Source: an uncultured Bacillaceae bacterium (GTDB lineage Bacteria; Bacillota; Bacilli; Bacillales; Cytobacillaceae). Taken from it: a DNA stretch of 64,000 bases. The stretch is taken from contig CALKIU010000069.1 in the NCBI GenBank assembly GCA_937995745.1, positions 58,599 through 122,598 on the forward strand, written 5' to 3'. A program made the position numbers and the translations under genes. The notes below the pieces were generated by a model, which was not told the DNA's origin, made no database searches, and saw only the letters and a list, made by a program, of their open reading frames with translations. Position 1 is the first letter of the stretch; every line of letters begins with the position of its first letter. Below are positions 26,739 through 37,020 of this stretch, piece after piece.

Positions 26739-29000
26739 ATGCAAAAACGCAGTCGTTTAGTTGCCTTCCTGCTGATTGTGATATTGCTTTTTTCCGCCAT
26801 GGGATTCACGGCGAAAGATGTAGTGCAGGGAATCAAGCTTGGTTTGGACTTGCAGGGCGGCTTTGAAGTGCTCTACGATGTCAAACCGGCCAAAGAAGGA
26901 CAAAAAATTGACAGAGATGCACTAACCGCCACGGTTGAGGCTTTGTACAACCGGGTGGACGTGCTCGGTGTGAGCGAACCGTATATTCAAATTGAAGGGG
27001 ACAACCGCATCCGCGTGCAGCTGGCCGGGGTGAAAGATCAAAATGAAGCGCGGGAAATGCTGGCCACGGAAGCAAATCTGACCTTCCGCGACGTAGATGA
27101 CAATTTGTTGATGGACGGGAGCGACCTCGTTGAAGGAGGAGCCAAACAATCTTTCGATGAAATGGGCCGCCCGAATGTCGTCTTGAAGTTGAAAAGCGCG
27201 GAAAAATTCCGCCAGGTGACAGAAAAAATTGTCAATATGCCTCCGGGAGAAAATCTCCTAATCATTTGGTTGGATTTTGAGGAAGGCGTCGATTCTTTCA
27301 GAGAGTCGGGGGATGACAATGAAAAAGTAATCTCCGCAGCCAGGGTGGAGCAGGTTTTTAATCAAGATGAAGTATCCATTGTTGGAAATTTCACCCCAAA
27401 AGAAGCGCAAACATTGGCTAATCTCCTGAATGCCGGGGCATTGCCCGTTAAGCTGGATGAAGTGTATTCCACTTCTGTCGGAGCCCAATTCGGAGAGCAG
27501 GCGCTGGAAAAAACAATTTTTGCCGGGATCATTGCCATTACCGCCATTTTTGTGTTTATGATCGCTTATTACCGGTTGCCCGGTCTCGTGGCATCCATTG
27601 CGTTGGTCGTTTATTTGTTTTTAACGCTCCTTATTTTCAATTGGATGAACGGCGTTTTAACCTTGCCCGGCATTGCGGCGTTGATTCTCGGTCTTGGAAT
27701 GGCCGTGGACGCCAACGTGATTACTTATGAACGAATCAAAGAAGAAATCAAAGTCGGCCGGCCCCTTTCGGCGGCTTTTAAAACGGGCTCGAGCATGTCG
27801 CTGACTTCCATTATAGACGCCAATTTAACCACTTTATTGGCAGCCTTTGTTCTTTTCTTCTACGGAACCAGTTCCGTCAAAGGTTTTGCCACCATGTTGA
27901 TCGTGAGTATTGTCGTCAGCTTCATTACGGCCGTGTACGGATCCCGCTTTTTGCTCGGATTGCTGGTAAAGAGCAATCTCTTTAAGAAACCGTTTTGGTA
28001 CGGCGTCAAAGAAAAAGAGATCAGAGATCTCAGTGAAAATGTTGAAGCAATTGATTTGCCTACGAAATTTGACCGCTTCGACTTCGTGCGGGTCCGCAAC
28101 AAGTTTTTCGCGTTGTCGGGAATCATCCTCGCAGCCGGCCTTGTCAGCCTGCTCGTCTTTAAATTGAATCTCGGCATCGATTTCAGCCAGGGAACGCGCA
28201 TTGAAGTGCAGGCGGATCACCAAATAACCGGAGAAGAATACCGTCTGCAATTAGAAAAAATCGGCATTGAAACGGACGATATCGTCATTTCCGGCGACGA
28301 CAACAATATCGGCGTCGCCCGAGTAAAAGACGTTCTCAGCAAAGAAAAAATTGCCGAATTAAAAGCTTTCTTCAGCGAGGAATACGGTAAAGAGCCCAAT
28401 GTGAGCACTGTATCGCCGACGGTTGGAAAAGAACTGGCCAAGAATGCGCTGATTGCCGTATTGCTGGCTTCCGTGGGCATCATCTTGTATGTGGCACTGC
28501 GCTTTGAAATGAGAATGGCGATACCGGCCGTTTTGGCTCTTCTTCACGATGCATTTTTAATCATCGCCGTTTTCAGCTTCACCCGGTTGGAAGTGGATAT
28601 CACGTTTATTGCCGCCGTGCTGACGATCATCGGATATTCGATCAATGACACCATTGTCACCTTTGACAGAATCCGCGAAAACATGCGCCGGAAAAAACGG
28701 ATCAAAAAGGCTGAAGAAATTGCGGATATTGTCAATAAAAGCCTCAGGCAAACTTTGGGACGGAGCATTAATACAGCGCTTACCACGCTGATGGCAGTCG
28801 CGGCCATTCTCATTTTCGGCAGCGAGGCGATCTTTAACTTCTCGTTTGCATTATTGATCGGCCTAATCGCCGGCTTGTATTCGTCTTTGTTCGTTGCCGC
28901 CCAGCTCTATTATGTGTGGAAGGCAAAAGAGCTAAAACAAAAAGGCGTATTGAAAACTTATAAAGAAAAAAGACATTTTACAGACGAACCGCAAGTGTAA
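26739..29000 (+). CDS. secDF: Fused protein translocase subunit SecDF
   Basis: The 753-aa protein joins SecD (about 1-430) and SecF (about 450-740), as is usual in Bacillaceae, for 12 predicted membrane segments. It uses proton motive force to pull exported proteins after SecA. SecD has LGLDLQGGFEVLYDV and GMAVDANVITYERIKEE; SecF has LGIDFSQGTRIEV and GYSINDTIVTFDRIRE. AAAGGAGG precedes the ATG. It ends at a terminator that overlaps the stop codon. Confidence 0.96.
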   Translation: MQKRSRLVAFLLIVILLFSAMGFTAKDVVQGIKLGLDLQGGFEVLYDVKPAKEGQKIDRDALTATVEALYNRVDVLGVSEPYIQIEGDNRIRVQLAGVKDQNEAREMLATEANLTFRDVDDNLLMDGSDLVEGGAKQSFDEMGRPNVVLKLKSAEKFRQVTEKIVNMPPGENLLIIWLDFEEGVDSFRESGDDNEKVISAARVEQVFNQDEVSIVGNFTPKEAQTLANLLNAGALPVKLDEVYSTSVGAQFGEQALEKTIFAGIIAITAIFVFMIAYYRLPGLVASIALVVYLFLTLLIFNWMNGVLTLPGIAALILGLGMAVDANVITYERIKEEIKVGRPLSAAFKTGSSMSLTSIIDANLTTLLAAFVLFFYGTSSVKGFATMLIVSIVVSFITAVYGSRFLLGLLVKSNLFKKPFWYGVKEKEIRDLSENVEAIDLPTKFDRFDFVRVRNKFFALSGIILAAGLVSLLVFKLNLGIDFSQGTRIEVQADHQITGEEYRLQLEKIGIETDDIVISGDDNNIGVARVKDVLSKEKIAELKAFFSEEYGKEPNVSTVSPTVGKELAKNALIAVLLASVGIILYVALRFEMRMAIPAVLALLHDAFLIIAVFSFTRLEVDITFIAAVLTIIGYSINDTIVTFDRIRENMRRKKRIKKAEEIADIVNKSLRQTLGRSINTALTTLMAVAAILIFGSEAIFNFSFALLIGLIAGLYSSLFVAAQLYYVWKAKELKQKGVLKTYKEKRHFTDEPQV

Positions 29001-29026
29001 CCGCAGAAATCTGCGGTTTTTTTTCT
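28999..29026 (+). terminator. Terminator after secDF
   Basis: AACCGCAG at 28999-29006 pairs with CTGCGGTT at 29011-29018 around AAAT, then a T run. The stem starts inside the TAA stop. Confidence 0.9.
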
Positions 29027-29086
29027 TTCCCGGCAAGCTGTTATCTTTCGCGAATGTTCACGGCCTGCCTCCGCCGCTTTTTCGCA

Positions 29087-29116
29087 TTGAAAGACAACTG
29101 CGCCTTTTAGTATAAT
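29087..29116 (+). promoter_or_regulatory. Sigma-A promoter of recJ-apt
   Basis: TTGAAA at 29087-29092 and a perfect TATAAT at 29111-29116 are 18 bp apart, 22 bases before the recJ start. Confidence 0.75.
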
Positions 29117-29138
29117 GAAAAGGTTAAGAGGTGAATAT

Positions 29139-31505
29139 ATGCTAAAACCAAAAACCCGTTGGGTGTTAAAACAACAAGATGAACAACAAATACATTTTCT
29201 TGCCGAAAGCTTGGGCATCACGCCTCTTCTTGCCGCTCTTCTCATCCGGCGGGGATTGGCTGATCCTGACGAGGCGCGGGAATTCTTATATGTGGATGAG
29301 CAATCATTCCATGATCCGTTTCTTTTTCCCGGAATGGGCAAGGCGGTTAACAGGATCAAAGAGGCGATCGGCGCCGGAGAACCCATTTTAATTTTCGGCG
29401 ATTATGATGCGGACGGGGTAACGAGCGTTGCCATAATGATGATTACCCTTCAAGAGCTTGGCGCCCGCGCCGATTTTTACATTCCCAACCGATTTACGGA
29501 AGGGTACGGCCCGAATGAAGGAGCGTTCCGCCATGCCGCCGAATCGGGATTCCGCTTGATCATCACGGTGGATACAGGCATCGCGGCGTTGAAAGAAGCG
29601 GAACTGGCAAAAGAACTCGGGATAGATTTAATCATTACCGATCATCACGAGCCGGGCGAAGAGATTCCGCCCGCTGAAGCCATTATTCATCCGAAAGTGC
29701 CGGAAGACGGGTACCCTTTCCAAGAATTGTCGGGAGCGGGCGTAGCTTTTAAGCTGGCCCATGCCTTATACGGCAAGGTGCCGGAACATCTTCTTGATTT
29801 GGCGGCCATTGGGACGGTGGCCGATTTGGTTCCTCTCCGGGGAGAAAACCGCTTGCTTGTTAAAAAGGGGCTTGAGAAACTGCAAACGACGGAGAGACCG
29901 GGCATCCAGGCGCTTTTGAAAAAATCCGGCATCGGATTTCAGTCTGTTAACGAGGATTCGATTGCTTTTGCCATCGGCCCGAGGATTAATTCTGCCGGGA
30001 GACTGGACAGTGCCGACCCTGCCGTCCATTTATTGCTGACCGAAGATCCGTATGAAGCGGAAATGATCGCCGAAGAACTGGAAGAACTTAACAAAGAAAG
30101 ACAAAACCTCGTCTCCGGGATAACCGAAGAGGCGGTTTCCGAGATAAATGAGAAATATCCGCCGGAAGAATACTCTGTCATTGTTGTCGGAAAAGAAGGG
30201 TGGAATCCCGGGGTTATCGGCATTGTTGCTTCGAAGCTTGTTGAAAAATTTTACCGTCCGGCCATCGTCTTAAGTTATGATGAGACGACTGGGCTTGCCA
30301 AAGGGTCAGCTAGAAGCATCGCCGGGTTTGATATTTTTAAAAACCTCTCCCTTTGCCGCGACATTCTCCCTCATTTCGGAGGTCATCCGATGGCGGCGGG
30401 AATGACCTTGAAAACGGCCGATGTGGAAGATTTGCGGACACGCCTAAATCAATTGGCCAAAGAACAGTTGACGGCGGAAGATTTCATCCCCATGACGGAA
30501 CTGGATGGGGAGATTTGTGTTGAGGATGTTGATTTGCGGGCGATTGAAGAACTGCAAATGCTCGCTCCTTTCGGTGTCGGAAACCCCAAACCGAAAATAT
30601 TGTTAAAACCGGCGCAAATAGCGCAAATCAAAAAAATCGGGGCGTCCGGAAGCCATTTAAAAATGGTACTAAGAGAAAAAGAAGCAGAATTGGACGGCGT
30701 GGGCTTTGGATTGGGGGAGCTTTTTGATGAAATATCCCCTTACTCGAAAGTTTCCGCCGTGGGAGAACTGGCCATCAATGAATGGAATCATATCCGGAAA
30801 CCGCAGATTTTCATCCGGGACTTGAAAATAAGCGAATGGCAATTGTTTGATTACCGCGGGCAAAAATATGCGGAGCAATTGCTGCAGTCGGTTCCCGATG
30901 GGAAATGGATCTTTTTTGACGAGGAAATCTACCGGAAATTCCGGCAGCATCTCCGTGCAGAGGATGAAACGGTGCTCATCGATTCACCGGAAGAGGCCAA
31001 ACAGATGGATGTCAACGAACAAAATATCGTTTTGCCTGATTTGCCGCCGTCCCTGAAACATTTGGAAAATCTTTTTTCCGGAAAGGCACCGGCGCGCATT
31101 TATGCTCATTTTTACAGCAAGAGAAGCGCATTTTTCTCCATGATGCCCACGAGGGAACATTTTGCTTGGTATTACCGTTTTTTGGCGAAAAGGGCTCCTT
31201 TTGATTTCAGAAAACATGGGGAAGCACTTGCAAAGTACCGGGGCTGGACGAAAGAAACGATTCAGTTTATGTCGAGAGTCTTTCTGGAGCTGGATTTTAT
31301 CCGTGTCAAAGACGGACAAATATTTTTGAACAAGAATCCTGTAAAAAAGGATTTGGCAAGCTCGCCGACTTATCAAAAAGAGCAGACATATCTAGCGATG
31401 GAAGGAAAATTGCTCTATTCTTCCTATCATGAGTTAAAAGACTGGTTCGAACAGATTATGCAAGGACCTGTTAAAAGTGAGGAGGCAGTGGAAAAATGGA
31501 TTTAA
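29139..31505 (+). CDS. recJ: Single-stranded-DNA-specific exonuclease RecJ
   Basis: The 788-aa 5'-3' exonuclease carries the DHH-family motifs DYDADGVTS and TDHHEPGE, a DHHA1 domain with GGHPMAAGMT, an OB fold and a long C-terminal Firmicute extension. ATG 29139 follows GAGGTGAAT; an ATG at 29115 overlaps the -10 box and is excluded. It overlaps apt by 10 bases. B. subtilis yrvC and yrvD, which lie before recJ, are missing. Confidence 0.95.
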   Translation: MLKPKTRWVLKQQDEQQIHFLAESLGITPLLAALLIRRGLADPDEAREFLYVDEQSFHDPFLFPGMGKAVNRIKEAIGAGEPILIFGDYDADGVTSVAIMMITLQELGARADFYIPNRFTEGYGPNEGAFRHAAESGFRLIITVDTGIAALKEAELAKELGIDLIITDHHEPGEEIPPAEAIIHPKVPEDGYPFQELSGAGVAFKLAHALYGKVPEHLLDLAAIGTVADLVPLRGENRLLVKKGLEKLQTTERPGIQALLKKSGIGFQSVNEDSIAFAIGPRINSAGRLDSADPAVHLLLTEDPYEAEMIAEELEELNKERQNLVSGITEEAVSEINEKYPPEEYSVIVVGKEGWNPGVIGIVASKLVEKFYRPAIVLSYDETTGLAKGSARSIAGFDIFKNLSLCRDILPHFGGHPMAAGMTLKTADVEDLRTRLNQLAKEQLTAEDFIPMTELDGEICVEDVDLRAIEELQMLAPFGVGNPKPKILLKPAQIAQIKKIGASGSHLKMVLREKEAELDGVGFGLGELFDEISPYSKVSAVGELAINEWNHIRKPQIFIRDLKISEWQLFDYRGQKYAEQLLQSVPDGKWIFFDEEIYRKFRQHLRAEDETVLIDSPEEAKQMDVNEQNIVLPDLPPSLKHLENLFSGKAPARIYAHFYSKRSAFFSMMPTREHFAWYYRFLAKRAPFDFRKHGEALAKYRGWTKETIQFMSRVFLELDFIRVKDGQIFLNKNPVKKDLASSPTYQKEQTYLAMEGKLLYSSYHELKDWFEQIMQGPVKSEEAVEKWI

Positions 31506-32008
31506 AGAACTATATTGCAATCGTGGAAGATTTTCCGAAAGCGGGAATCAAATTTAAAGACCTGACTCCGCTGATGCATAACGGAAAGGCGTTTAAATAT
31601 GCCACGGATCAAATCGTCCAATATGCCCGCAATCTGGATGTGGATATTGTTGTCGGACCGGAGGCCAGAGGATTTATTGTCGGCTGCCCGGTGGCATATT
31701 CCTTGGAAATCGGTTTTGCTCCGGTTCGGAAAGAAGGGAAGCTGCCGCGGGAAACAATCAGCATTGAATATGGTCTGGAGTATGGCAAAGATGTTTTGAC
31801 CATTCACAAAGATGCCATCAAGCCCGGCCAGAGAGTGTTAATCGTTGATGATTTGCTGGCGACGGGAGGCACCATTGATGCGACGGTCAAATTGGTTGAA
31901 AAATTGGGCGGCATTGTTGCTGGAATCGCTTTCATTGTCGAGTTGACTTACTTGAATGGAAGAAAAAAATTAGAAGGATATGATATACTGACATTGGTGC
32001 AGTATTAA
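31496..32008 (+). CDS. apt: Adenine phosphoribosyltransferase
   Basis: The 170-aa purine-salvage enzyme makes AMP from adenine and PRPP. The PRPP-binding motif VLIVDDLLATGGT is intact, and GPEARGFIVG and VRKEGKLP are typical. It overlaps recJ by 10 bases, and GAGGAGGCAG lies before the ATG inside recJ. It precedes relA, as in B. subtilis. Confidence 0.97.
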   Translation: MDLKNYIAIVEDFPKAGIKFKDLTPLMHNGKAFKYATDQIVQYARNLDVDIVVGPEARGFIVGCPVAYSLEIGFAPVRKEGKLPRETISIEYGLEYGKDVLTIHKDAIKPGQRVLIVDDLLATGGTIDATVKLVEKLGGIVAGIAFIVELTYLNGRKKLEGYDILTLVQY

Positions 32009-32014
32009 CAGAAC

Positions 32015-32046
32015 AAGAGCGCTTTTAGGAAGGCGCTCTTTTGTTG
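32015..32046 (+). terminator. Terminator after apt
   Basis: AAGAGCGC at 32015-32022 pairs with GCGCTCTT at 32033-32040, followed by TTGTTGTTG. The T run is interrupted. Confidence 0.7.
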
Positions 32047-32461
32047 TTGCGCTTCAGCGCAAGGCTTCCTTAGAAACCGGCGGTCCGCCGGGGCAGTCAA
32101 TCTTTTATGCTCAGGTTTCCGATTTTGTTTTATCAACATATGAAAAATAACGGGGGCTGTTTTTAGTTGTATGGAGGAAAACCGTTAAAAGCGGCTGCCT
32201 TATGATCCATTTTTCCACTGCCCGGCAGCGCAATGTCTGAACAATAGAGGTTTTTTCAAAAGTTTATTATACTTAAGAATAGGGAAGTATTATTTAAAAA
32301 TACAGCAAATTTCGACAGATTGGCGCAAAATCTTGCATGTTTAGCTAAATGCTTTACATACAACCCATTTTTTTCGATAATAGTAACAATCATCTTAATT
32401 GCATCGAGGGGAATTGGGATTAGTGATTGCGGAGCGATACATGGAAAAAAAGGTGATTTAC
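32047..32461 (+). promoter_or_regulatory. relA upstream region with sigma-A promoter
   Basis: This 415-base stretch has no gene. TTTACA at 32353-32358 and GATAAT at 32376-32381 are exactly 17 bp apart and form a good promoter, giving a leader of about 75 bases. A further TTGCAT at 32333-32338 might be a second, weaker -35 box. Confidence 0.65.
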
Positions 32462-34657
32462 ATGGCGAACGATCAAGTGTTAACCGCCGAACAGGTAATC
32501 GACCGGACAAGAAAATATTTGAATGATGAACATGTCGAATTTGTCAAAAAGGCTTATGAATTTGCGCGACGTGCTCATCAAAATCAATTCCGGAAATCGG
32601 GGGAACCGTATATCATCCATCCGGTTCAAGTAGCCGGCATTCTTGCCGATTTGGAGATGGACCCGTATACGGTTGCTGCCGGTTTTCTCCATGACGTCGT
32701 TGAAGATACGGATGTAACGCTTGATGATATCCGGGAAGCATTCAACGAAGAAGTGGCCATGTTAGTTGATGGAGTTACAAAACTTGGAAAAATTAAGTAT
32801 AAATCCCAGAAAGAACAGCAGGCAGAAAATCACCGCAAAATGTTTGTGGCGATGGCCCGCGATATCCGCGTGATATTGATCAAGCTGGCCGACCGTCTCC
32901 ATAATATGCGGACATTGAAATTTCTTCCTGCCGAAAAACAGCGCCGCATCGCCAATGAAACGCTGGAGATTTTTGCCCCATTGGCCCATCGCCTCGGGAT
33001 ATCAAAAATCAAATGGGAACTTGAAGATACGGCGTTAAGATATTTAAATCCCCAGCAGTATTACCGGATTGTAAATTTAATGAAGAAAAAGCGGGCAGAG
33101 CGGGAAAAATATTTGGAAGATGTCATGGAGGTCATGCGGAAGAAGCTGAAAGAAGTTTCTATTCCCGCGGAAATTCACGGACGGCCGAAGCATATATACA
33201 GCATATACCGGAAAATGACCGTTCAAAACAAACAATTCAATGAAATTTATGATCTGTTGGCGGTTAGAATTATTGTTGACAGCATCCGCGATTGTTACGC
33301 CGTGCTAGGGATTATTCATACGTGCTGGAAGCCGATGCCCGGAAGATTCAAAGATTATATTGCGATGCCCAAAACGAATATGTATCAATCCCTTCACACA
33401 ACGGTCATAGGCCCCAACGGCGAACCTTTGGAAGTGCAAATCCGCACAAAGGAAATGCACCGGGTGGCTGAATTCGGTATCGCCGCCCACTGGGCTTATA
33501 AAGAAGGGAAATCCGTCAACGATGCCTCCGAACTGGAAAAGAAGCTGTCCTGGTTCCGGGAAATTCTTGAGTTTCAAAATGAGTCCGCCAATGCGGAAGA
33601 GTTTATGGAAGCACTAAAACTCGACCTTTTTTCCGATATGGTGTTCATTTTCACCCCGAAGGGAGATGTCATTGAACTTCCGGCCGGTTCGGTTCCAATC
33701 GATTTCGCATATCGCATCCATTCAGAAGTCGGAAACAAAGCGATTGGCGCCAAAGTGAACGGAAAAATGGTCGCCATGGACTATAAATTGAAAACCGGCG
33801 ATATCGTTGAAATTTTGACTTCCAAGCATTCATACGGTCCCAGCCAGGATTGGCTGAAACTGGCGCAAACTTCCCAGGCAAGAAATAAAATCAAGCAATT
33901 CTTTAAAAAGCAGCGCAAGGAAGAAAATATTCTCAAAGGAAAAGAAATGGTGGAAAAAGAAATCCGCAACATGGGCTTTGATTTGAAAGAAATTTTAACA
34001 CCGGAAAACATAAAAAGAGTTGCGGAAAAATTCAACTTCGCCAATGAAGAGGATATGTACGCCGCGGTCGGTTATAACGGCATCACCGCCCTCCAGGTGG
34101 CAAACCGCCTGACGGAAAAATGGCGCCGGGAACGCTCGCTTGAGCAGGAATCGTCGATTGCCAAAGTGGTTTCCGAAGTCAAAGCGATGCCCCCTGCGAA
34201 AAAGCGAGAGACGGGCGTTAAAGTAAAAGGAATCGACAATTTGCTCATCCGGCTCTCGAAATGCTGCAGTCCGATTCCCGGAGATGAAATTGTCGGTTTT
34301 ATAACAAAAGGAAGGGGCATTTCCGTTCACCGGACCGATTGCCCGAATATCGCAACGGAAGACGCCAAAGAACGGCTGATTCCCGTTGAATGGGAAATTG
34401 GATTGAATGATCACAGGGAATACAATGTGGATATTGAAATTACCGGTTTTGACAGAAGAGGGCTGCTTAACGAGGTCTTGCAGGCAATCAATGAAACCAA
34501 GACGAATATTACCGCCGTTTCGGGACGGACGGATCGCAATAAAATGGCCATCATTAGTATGTCCATCTCCATAAAGAATATCCCCCACCTTCAGAAGGTG
34601 GTGGATCGGATTAAACAAATAAAAGATATATATTCGGTCAGACGAATTACAAATTAA
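32462..34657 (+). CDS. relA: Bifunctional (p)ppGpp synthetase/hydrolase RelA/SpoT
   Basis: The 731-aa stringent-response enzyme has a hydrolase HD domain (GFLHDVVEDTDVTLDDI), a synthetase domain with MYQSLHTTVIGP, then TGS and a C-terminal ACT domain (GLLNEVLQAINETKTNITAVSGR, split). Both active-site regions look intact, so it should make and degrade (p)ppGpp. ATG 32462 follows AAAGGTGAT and matches the B. subtilis start (MANDQVLTAEQV). It is followed 13 bases later by dtd. Confidence 0.96.
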   Translation: MANDQVLTAEQVIDRTRKYLNDEHVEFVKKAYEFARRAHQNQFRKSGEPYIIHPVQVAGILADLEMDPYTVAAGFLHDVVEDTDVTLDDIREAFNEEVAMLVDGVTKLGKIKYKSQKEQQAENHRKMFVAMARDIRVILIKLADRLHNMRTLKFLPAEKQRRIANETLEIFAPLAHRLGISKIKWELEDTALRYLNPQQYYRIVNLMKKKRAEREKYLEDVMEVMRKKLKEVSIPAEIHGRPKHIYSIYRKMTVQNKQFNEIYDLLAVRIIVDSIRDCYAVLGIIHTCWKPMPGRFKDYIAMPKTNMYQSLHTTVIGPNGEPLEVQIRTKEMHRVAEFGIAAHWAYKEGKSVNDASELEKKLSWFREILEFQNESANAEEFMEALKLDLFSDMVFIFTPKGDVIELPAGSVPIDFAYRIHSEVGNKAIGAKVNGKMVAMDYKLKTGDIVEILTSKHSYGPSQDWLKLAQTSQARNKIKQFFKKQRKEENILKGKEMVEKEIRNMGFDLKEILTPENIKRVAEKFNFANEEDMYAAVGYNGITALQVANRLTEKWRRERSLEQESSIAKVVSEVKAMPPAKKRETGVKVKGIDNLLIRLSKCCSPIPGDEIVGFITKGRGISVHRTDCPNIATEDAKERLIPVEWEIGLNDHREYNVDIEITGFDRRGLLNEVLQAINETKTNITAVSGRTDRNKMAIISMSISIKNIPHLQKVVDRIKQIKDIYSVRRITN

Positions 34658-34670
34658 AGGAGCTTTGCGG

Positions 34671-35111
34671 ATGAAGGTTGTCGTACAGAGAAGCAGGGAT
34701 GCCCACGTTTCAGTGAACGGAAACATGACGGGAAAAATTCATAAAGGCTTGGTCCTTCTCGTGGGCATCACCCATGATGACACGGAGGAAGATGCCGCTT
34801 ATCTGGCAGAGAAAGTGGTCAATTTGCGTATATTCGAAGATGAAAACCAAAAGATGAACAAGTCATTGCTCGATGTGGGCGGCGAAATTCTTTCCGTTTC
34901 CCAATTTACTTTATACGGTGATTGCCGGAAAGGAAGAAGGCCGAATTTTATGAATGCCGCCAAGCCGGAGCATGCAAAAAAAATTTATGAAGCCTTTAAC
35001 CGTTTTATCCGTGAAAAAGGGATTCGGGTGGAAACGGGAGAATTTGGCGCTATGATGGAGGTTCATCTCATTAACGATGGTCCGGTGACTTTAATTTTGG
35101 AAAGCAAATAA
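34671..35111 (+). CDS. dtd: D-aminoacyl-tRNA deacylase
   Basis: The 146-aa enzyme removes D-amino acids, and also glycine, mischarged on tRNA. The active-site motifs LSVSQFTLYGD and NDGPVT are present. ATG 34671 has AAAGGAG 8 bases upstream, beginning in the relA stop region. The TTG at 34665 is too close to it. Confidence 0.96.
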   Translation: MKVVVQRSRDAHVSVNGNMTGKIHKGLVLLVGITHDDTEEDAAYLAEKVVNLRIFEDENQKMNKSLLDVGGEILSVSQFTLYGDCRKGRRPNFMNAAKPEHAKKIYEAFNRFIREKGIRVETGEFGAMMEVHLINDGPVTLILESK

Positions 35112-35117
35112 AGAACA

Positions 35118-35155
35118 GGGGCCGCAATAACCGTCTGCGGCCCCGTTTTTGTTTT
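35118..35155. terminator. Terminator between dtd and the amidase gene
   Basis: GGGGCCGCA at 35118-35126 pairs with TGCGGCCCC at 35136-35144, then GTTTTTGTTTT. The genes converge, and the run overlaps the amidase stop codon. Confidence 0.85.
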
Positions 35156-36875
35156 ATGACGAAAAATAGCTGCCCAGCCCGGCCACGATCGCTTCCGAAA
35201 TTTCTTCCTGATAGCTTCGGGAAGAGATATAGGCTTCTTCATGCGGATTGCTTATGAAGCCGAGTTCCAACAATACGGCCGCTTGATGATTTTCCCGGAT
35301 TACGTAATAATCGCCAAGGCGCACGCCCCGGTTTCGCAGTCCGATTTGTTTTTGCAGGGCATCATGAATATGGTCGGCAAGCGGTTTTTGATAAACATGG
35401 TAATAATAGCTTGTTATTCCGCCGGCATTTGCGGTAGTGTGGCTGTCATAGTGAATACTGATAAAAGCATCGGCTTCGTAAATACGGGAAAGATCGACCC
35501 TCGACGGCAAGGGAACAAAAATATCGCTGTTGCGGGTAAGAATGACGCGCGCCCCTTCAGCCCGCAATTTGTCATAAAGAATAAGCGCCGTATTAAGGGT
35601 TAGTGTTTTTTCTTCGCTTCCGCCGGCTCCGATTGCTCCGCTGTCTTTCCCGCCGTGCCCCGGATCGATAATAATCACTTTACCGGAAAGTGAACGGCTG
35701 TTTTCCTTCTCTTTTGCGGACCGGTTTCCCTCCGCATCCTTAATCAGCCAGCCGGCCACATAGGCTTTTTGGCCGGTTTCCAGCAGAATTTCTTTCCAAT
35801 CCCCCACTGTCCTCACAATGGAATAGGTTTCGCCGGCATGTGCTGTTTGTAAAATCCGGCTTTTCAAGTGAGGCTGTTCCCGGATACGGGTGCCGTTATA
35901 AAGGATGGTGCCGGATGTTGTTTTATCCGCCGTTTTTTGCGGATGTTGCTCCCCGTCTTCTTTTTCGGTCCTCATTTCCCGGAAAAGGTTGACATAAGTT
36001 CCGGATATCCAGCCGAAACAATTGTCTTCAAATTCTATCTTCAGCCAGCCGTTTTTTTCTTCCAGAACGGCAAAAATCTCGCCCCGGGACACTGTTCCGA
36101 TAATGTTCCCGTTCAACGAGGCACTGTCGCGGACATTTAAAGCGGGAGCGTCAACCATTCCCTTGTCCGGAGTGTCAGCATCGGCCCCGTTTTCTGTCTC
36201 CGCCTTCATCGCGCCGTTTTCTTCTTTCCTTTCCACATCCCCGTTTTGCTCCTCTTTGTCCGTGTCCCCGGGAAAACGGACATAACGAGTGTTTATCCAG
36301 GCTGTGCCGGTATGAAAAACAATTTCCGCCCAATCATTTTGAAAAGACAGGACGGTGACGGAAGCGTTATGTTGCAAAGAACCGACCGGTTCATAGTGCA
36401 TGCCCGGCCCGGAACGGACGAGCAGTTTTCCGGCGGAAACGATTCCATGTCGTTTCCCGTTCGCTCCCCCGGAAGCCTTCCCTGTTCTCCGCTTCCCATC
36501 GCCGATGCTTTTGCTGTCCTCTTTGCCGCCTTCCCCTTCCTGTTTGACGGAAGAGGATTCTGGAGCATCCTCCGGGTTTTGTTCTGAATCTCCGTTATCC
36601 GTTTCCTCACGGAGCCTCGGAGTCAAGCCTTCCTTTTTTCCGGCTTGATTTTCTTTTTTGTTTCCGTCTGTTGTCCATATTGCTTCTTCATCGTTTTTGC
36701 TGATCCGTTCATGGACGGAACGGTCATTTTCCGTTTTCGGCCCTGCCCGGATGGGAACAAAATCTTTCCCGGCGGCGGAATTATCTTCCGAAGCTTCCGG
36801 ATGCAACGGCGCAAACATCATCATAATCGGAAACAACAACAAGACCGCCAGCCGTTTGAATGCCTTCCTTTTCAC
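35154..36875 (-). CDS. N-acetylmuramoyl-L-alanine amidase with three SH3 domains (LytH/YrvJ-like)
   Basis: The 573-aa exported wall hydrolase starts with a signal peptide (about 1-28). An acidic, low-complexity spacer (30-140) precedes three bacterial SH3 domains (about 145-200, 238-296, 322-378) and an Amidase_3 domain (about 398-570). The zinc-site motifs IIDPGHGGKDSG, the Glu of EEKTLTLN and ISIHYDSH, and the catalytic LLELGFISN are intact. The start is GTG with AAAGGAGGGAG. B. subtilis yrvJ has the same place and architecture, though a shorter spacer. Confidence 0.92.
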   Translation of the reverse strand: MKRKAFKRLAVLLLFPIMMMFAPLHPEASEDNSAAGKDFVPIRAGPKTENDRSVHERISKNDEEAIWTTDGNKKENQAGKKEGLTPRLREETDNGDSEQNPEDAPESSSVKQEGEGGKEDSKSIGDGKRRTGKASGGANGKRHGIVSAGKLLVRSGPGMHYEPVGSLQHNASVTVLSFQNDWAEIVFHTGTAWINTRYVRFPGDTDKEEQNGDVERKEENGAMKAETENGADADTPDKGMVDAPALNVRDSASLNGNIIGTVSRGEIFAVLEEKNGWLKIEFEDNCFGWISGTYVNLFREMRTEKEDGEQHPQKTADKTTSGTILYNGTRIREQPHLKSRILQTAHAGETYSIVRTVGDWKEILLETGQKAYVAGWLIKDAEGNRSAKEKENSRSLSGKVIIIDPGHGGKDSGAIGAGGSEEKTLTLNTALILYDKLRAEGARVILTRNSDIFVPLPSRVDLSRIYEADAFISIHYDSHTTANAGGITSYYYHVYQKPLADHIHDALQKQIGLRNRGVRLGDYYVIRENHQAAVLLELGFISNPHEEAYISSRSYQEEISEAIVAGLGSYFSS

Positions 36876-37020
36876 AACACTCCCTCCTTTCAGAAAATGG
36901 AAATTAATCCCATTATATCATTTTCGATTGAATTTTCTTTTTTCCTGCCGGCATTTTCCCCGCTTATTTTGTATGAAACGGGAAAAAATAGGCCAGAACA
37001 TACATGAAAGGGGGATGGAT

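Noticed and set aside
34600..35160. Gene on the minus strand opposite dtd and the relA end
   Set aside because: It is the shadow of two strong plus-strand genes.
36645..37007. Plus-strand frames opposite the amidase N terminus
   Set aside because: They are antisense to a well-supported exported protein and lack a ribosome site.
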